Assembly: GCA_965224675.1 (NCBI GenBank)
Contig: CBDDAA010000002.1
Span: 1,488,001-1,552,000 of the forward strand
Reading direction: 5' to 3'
Length of the DNA stretch: 64,000 nucleotides
Origin: UBA7957 sp965224675
Lineage (GTDB): Bacteria; Pseudomonadota; Gammaproteobacteria; Granulosicoccales; Granulosicoccaceae
The notes beneath the pieces were generated by a model. The model worked only from the letters and a program-made list of their open reading frames with translations, ran no database searches and had not been told where the DNA came from. How positions within the stretch are numbered: the stretch's first letter is position 1; each line of letters starts with the position of its first letter. Position numbers and translations under genes: made by a program. Shown piece by piece: positions 62,099 to 64,000 of the stretch.

Positions 62099-62992
62099 TT
62101 ATTGAAGTGAGATCAGTTGCTTATTGCAATCAATTGACGTTTCCTGATCAAATCTGAACGCCGTGTTCACGGCACCATGTCCAGCATTAAAACCATAGAC
62201 AATTGGAAAATCATAATGCCGTAATGTGTCCTTGATCACACTTTGAAGTGGATTAGCTGAATCCTCGCAATCAGGCATATCCCCAAAAACAATTCCCTTA
62301 ACATTCTGGAGTTTCCCTGCCTGACTCAATTGTGTCAGCATTCGATCAATACGAAAGGGCTTTTCATCCACATCTTCAAGAAACAAAATTTTCTGATTAA
62401 AATCGGGTTCGAATCGTGTGCCAAGCAAACTAATCAGCACTGATAAACAACCTCCAACCATTGGCCCACTTGTATTACCCGGTCTGATTACTTCAACATG
62501 TTGTTGATAGCCATTATTCTGATCAAATAATACGCGATGCAATCGCTGCCGATTTATTCCTCCAGATTCACTATCATCGACAAAGGCAGGTGACGCTAGT
62601 GTTGGACCATGAATACACTCTATTTGCGGTAGTTCAATGTTGAGGGCAAACATTAAAGCACTTATATCACTGAAACCACAGAATATTTTCGGTCTGCAAA
62701 CAATTGCCGCATTAATAAACGGTAAAAGGCGGGGACTACCGTAACCCCCACGCGTTACAAAAATTCCCCGGATATCGGGATCATTTAAAGAGAAGAGTAG
62801 ATTTTTCTTTCGGTAAGCGTCATCACCAGCCAGATAGAAATGTCTCTTTTGTGATGAGTAATATAGTTGAACGTTCAATCCCCAGCCCTGGAGAATATTG
62901 ACGGCCTTATCGACCATCCACTCTGTACCAAACCGTTGGCAGGCAGCAGGGGCAATGATAGCAACGCTGTCTCCCGCTTTTAGTTTGATCAC
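62099..62992 (-). CDS. ldcA: LD-carboxypeptidase (muramoyltetrapeptide carboxypeptidase)
   Basis: A 297-residue S66 peptidase: AGDSVAIIAPAA start, FVTRGGYGSPRLLPFI, nucleophile Ser in FCGFSDISALM, the Glu in LFLEDVDEKPFRIDRML, and the His in FNAGHGAVNTAF. This Ser-Glu-His triad releases the terminal D-Ala from murein tetrapeptides in the cytoplasm during wall recycling. No signal peptide, as expected. The ATG lies at 62990-62992. Confidence 0.92.
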   Translation of the reverse strand: MIKLKAGDSVAIIAPAACQRFGTEWMVDKAVNILQGWGLNVQLYYSSQKRHFYLAGDDAYRKKNLLFSLNDPDIRGIFVTRGGYGSPRLLPFINAAIVCRPKIFCGFSDISALMFALNIELPQIECIHGPTLASPAFVDDSESGGINRQRLHRVLFDQNNGYQQHVEVIRPGNTSGPMVGGCLSVLISLLGTRFEPDFNQKILFLEDVDEKPFRIDRMLTQLSQAGKLQNVKGIVFGDMPDCEDSANPLQSVIKDTLRHYDFPIVYGFNAGHGAVNTAFRFDQETSIDCNKQLISLQ

Positions 62993-63136
62993 GGATAGTA
63001 GTTTGCATTACTGAATGTTCGATTAATTCTGTAGCAAATTTGCATACCTTTTCCTTAACAATCTACGGAACTAAAGCATTTGTTTTATAACCGGATACCC
63101 CTGCGATTATACACGCTGTCTACAAAAAGCTTCCTA

Positions 63137-63853
63137 TCAGGGCAGCACACCCGCATCAATCAAACGAGTAAACAAAATATTTTCAGATAACCAAATAACA
63201 ATGTCATCAAATTCATTACCCTGTTTTTGTGAATATTCTCTATTCACAAAAACGTTATCGTTATCCAGATTTTCTGCTTGATCACCAGCAGCAGAAATAT
63301 CTTTACCCAGTGAGTATAAAACGGCAGGGACTTCATTGGCGCGTATGCTTATTTTTGGACACAGATTAGCAGAATTGCTGGCACAGATCACAATATCAGA
63401 TTTCAGGTTTTTGAAACCGACTTGTTGCATTTCACCCATGGATACAAAATCCGGGACACCGACGTTACCAAACACAGTGGAATCTGCAAGGCTTACACTA
63501 TAACGCAGTGGATTGTTCCAGGGGTCGAGTAATATTCCCTTTTTATTGAAATTTCCACTGATGCCTAAAACTGCAGATGGCACAAAACCATGCGCCTTGA
63601 CACAAGTAGCTTGTTCCTGACCCGCACTGGATTGGATCGCTGGACAGGGTAATCGTCCATTGACCGAAGCAAAACCGATGATTGCGTCACGAATTTCTTC
63701 CAATTGTAAACTGGCCTGGCGTCTTTTAGATTGTTCAAACGATGCGCCTAGTGGCTTTAAGATCATGCCTAATAAAAGTCCTATCACGACCAGAACAACT
63801 GCTATTTCAATCAACGTAAAACCCCTAAATTTGTTACGGGTACCAACCATCAT
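63137..63853 (-). CDS. Type II/IV pseudopilin-like protein
   Basis: About 239 residues from one of two adjacent ATGs (63853 or 63850). The prepilin cleavage motif FRGFTLIEIAVVLVVIGLL places Gly before Phe with Glu at +5, followed by a membrane helix. The mature domain has a GRLPCPA motif and several cysteines. The long in-frame ATG at 63925 would put an odd hydrophobic stretch before the leader. Substrate of a prepilin peptidase; it may belong to a type II secretion or minor pilin set that continues beyond the right edge. Confidence 0.83.
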   Translation of the reverse strand: MMVGTRNKFRGFTLIEIAVVLVVIGLLLGMILKPLGASFEQSKRRQASLQLEEIRDAIIGFASVNGRLPCPAIQSSAGQEQATCVKAHGFVPSAVLGISGNFNKKGILLDPWNNPLRYSVSLADSTVFGNVGVPDFVSMGEMQQVGFKNLKSDIVICASNSANLCPKISIRANEVPAVLYSLGKDISAAGDQAENLDNDNVFVNREYSQKQGNEFDDIVIWLSENILFTRLIDAGVLP

Positions 63854-64000
63854 TAAATCAACCAAAAATTCCAACAGCGCCAAGTTTATGCAAATTCTGG
63901 AATTTTTCCATGAACTACTGAACAATCTCGATACTCAATATATTCTTTGTTAATTATCAAAACTTAGCCGGTTGATCTGCTCCTACAACAAACACTGTCG

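Noticed and set aside
1..64000. tRNA or rRNA genes
   Set aside because: No cloverleaf or rRNA-like conserved stretch was recognised by eye in any intergenic gap; a tRNA scan would settle it.

Overview
The window looks like a chromosomal segment from a marine-type gammaproteobacterium. It is moderately AT-rich by eye. glnE, a zf-CHCC protein, uvrD, DUF1415, fbpABC, TRAP transporters, S-(hydroxymethyl)glutathione synthase and PQQ-linked genes are all of proteobacterial type. No rRNA, tRNA or CRISPR array was recognised.

Region 1 (1-26.3 kb) is a quinoprotein (PQQ) alcohol/C1-oxidation island. It holds the tail of a metallo-beta-lactamase-fold protein, two SoxYZ-fusion carriers of the quinoprotein-dehydrogenase-associated type, DUF302 and small Cys-containing exported proteins, a SoxC/SoxD-like pair and an AcoR-like sigma-54 activator. 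Next comes a complete mxaR-S-A-C-K-L operon (methanol dehydrogenase maturation). It is followed by an alpha/beta hydrolase - NarX-like kinase - LuxR regulator operon and a broken Cys-repeat lipoprotein/cytochrome c gene. gfa (formaldehyde to glutathione adduct), a PQQ-associated beta-propeller with its ABC binding protein, and a five-gene operon combining a NitT/TauT-type importer with the PedC-type ABC exporter complete it. No mxaF/xoxF dehydrogenase gene lies in the window, so the enzyme served by this machinery must be encoded outside it.

Region 2 (26.3-47.3 kb) is mixed: a lectin-like (DUF1554) lipoprotein, a secreted caspase-like protease, an O-antigen ligase, zf-CHCC, glnE, a Fur-boxed ferric iron importer (fbpABC), a TRAP transporter whose large permease carries an unusual coiled-coil tail, and uvrD. 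Two non-coding inverted-repeat elements (30.9 kb and 47.3 kb) resemble MITEs.

Region 3 (47.7-54.7 kb) holds DUF1415, an NTF2-like protein that apparently starts at ATT, and a TetR gene whose start codon lies in a 60-bp nested palindrome. A B12-dependent acyl-CoA mutase (split small and large subunits) with its MeaB GTPase follows; the large subunit has an active site unlike methylmalonyl-CoA mutase. Then come a Co-type nitrile hydratase alpha subunit with a truncated beta subunit, and a DODA-type dioxygenase.

Region 4 (54.7-61 kb) is a scrambled accessory zone: a decayed IS200-type transposase, a B12-binding radical SAM enzyme divergent from a methyltransferase, a Phd/VapC toxin-antitoxin pair bracketed by direct repeats, a truncated tyrosine recombinase and a truncated LysE exporter. 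Region 5 (61-64 kb) returns to ordinary genes: a DUF4124 protein, an LD-carboxypeptidase and a type II/IV pseudopilin-like protein.
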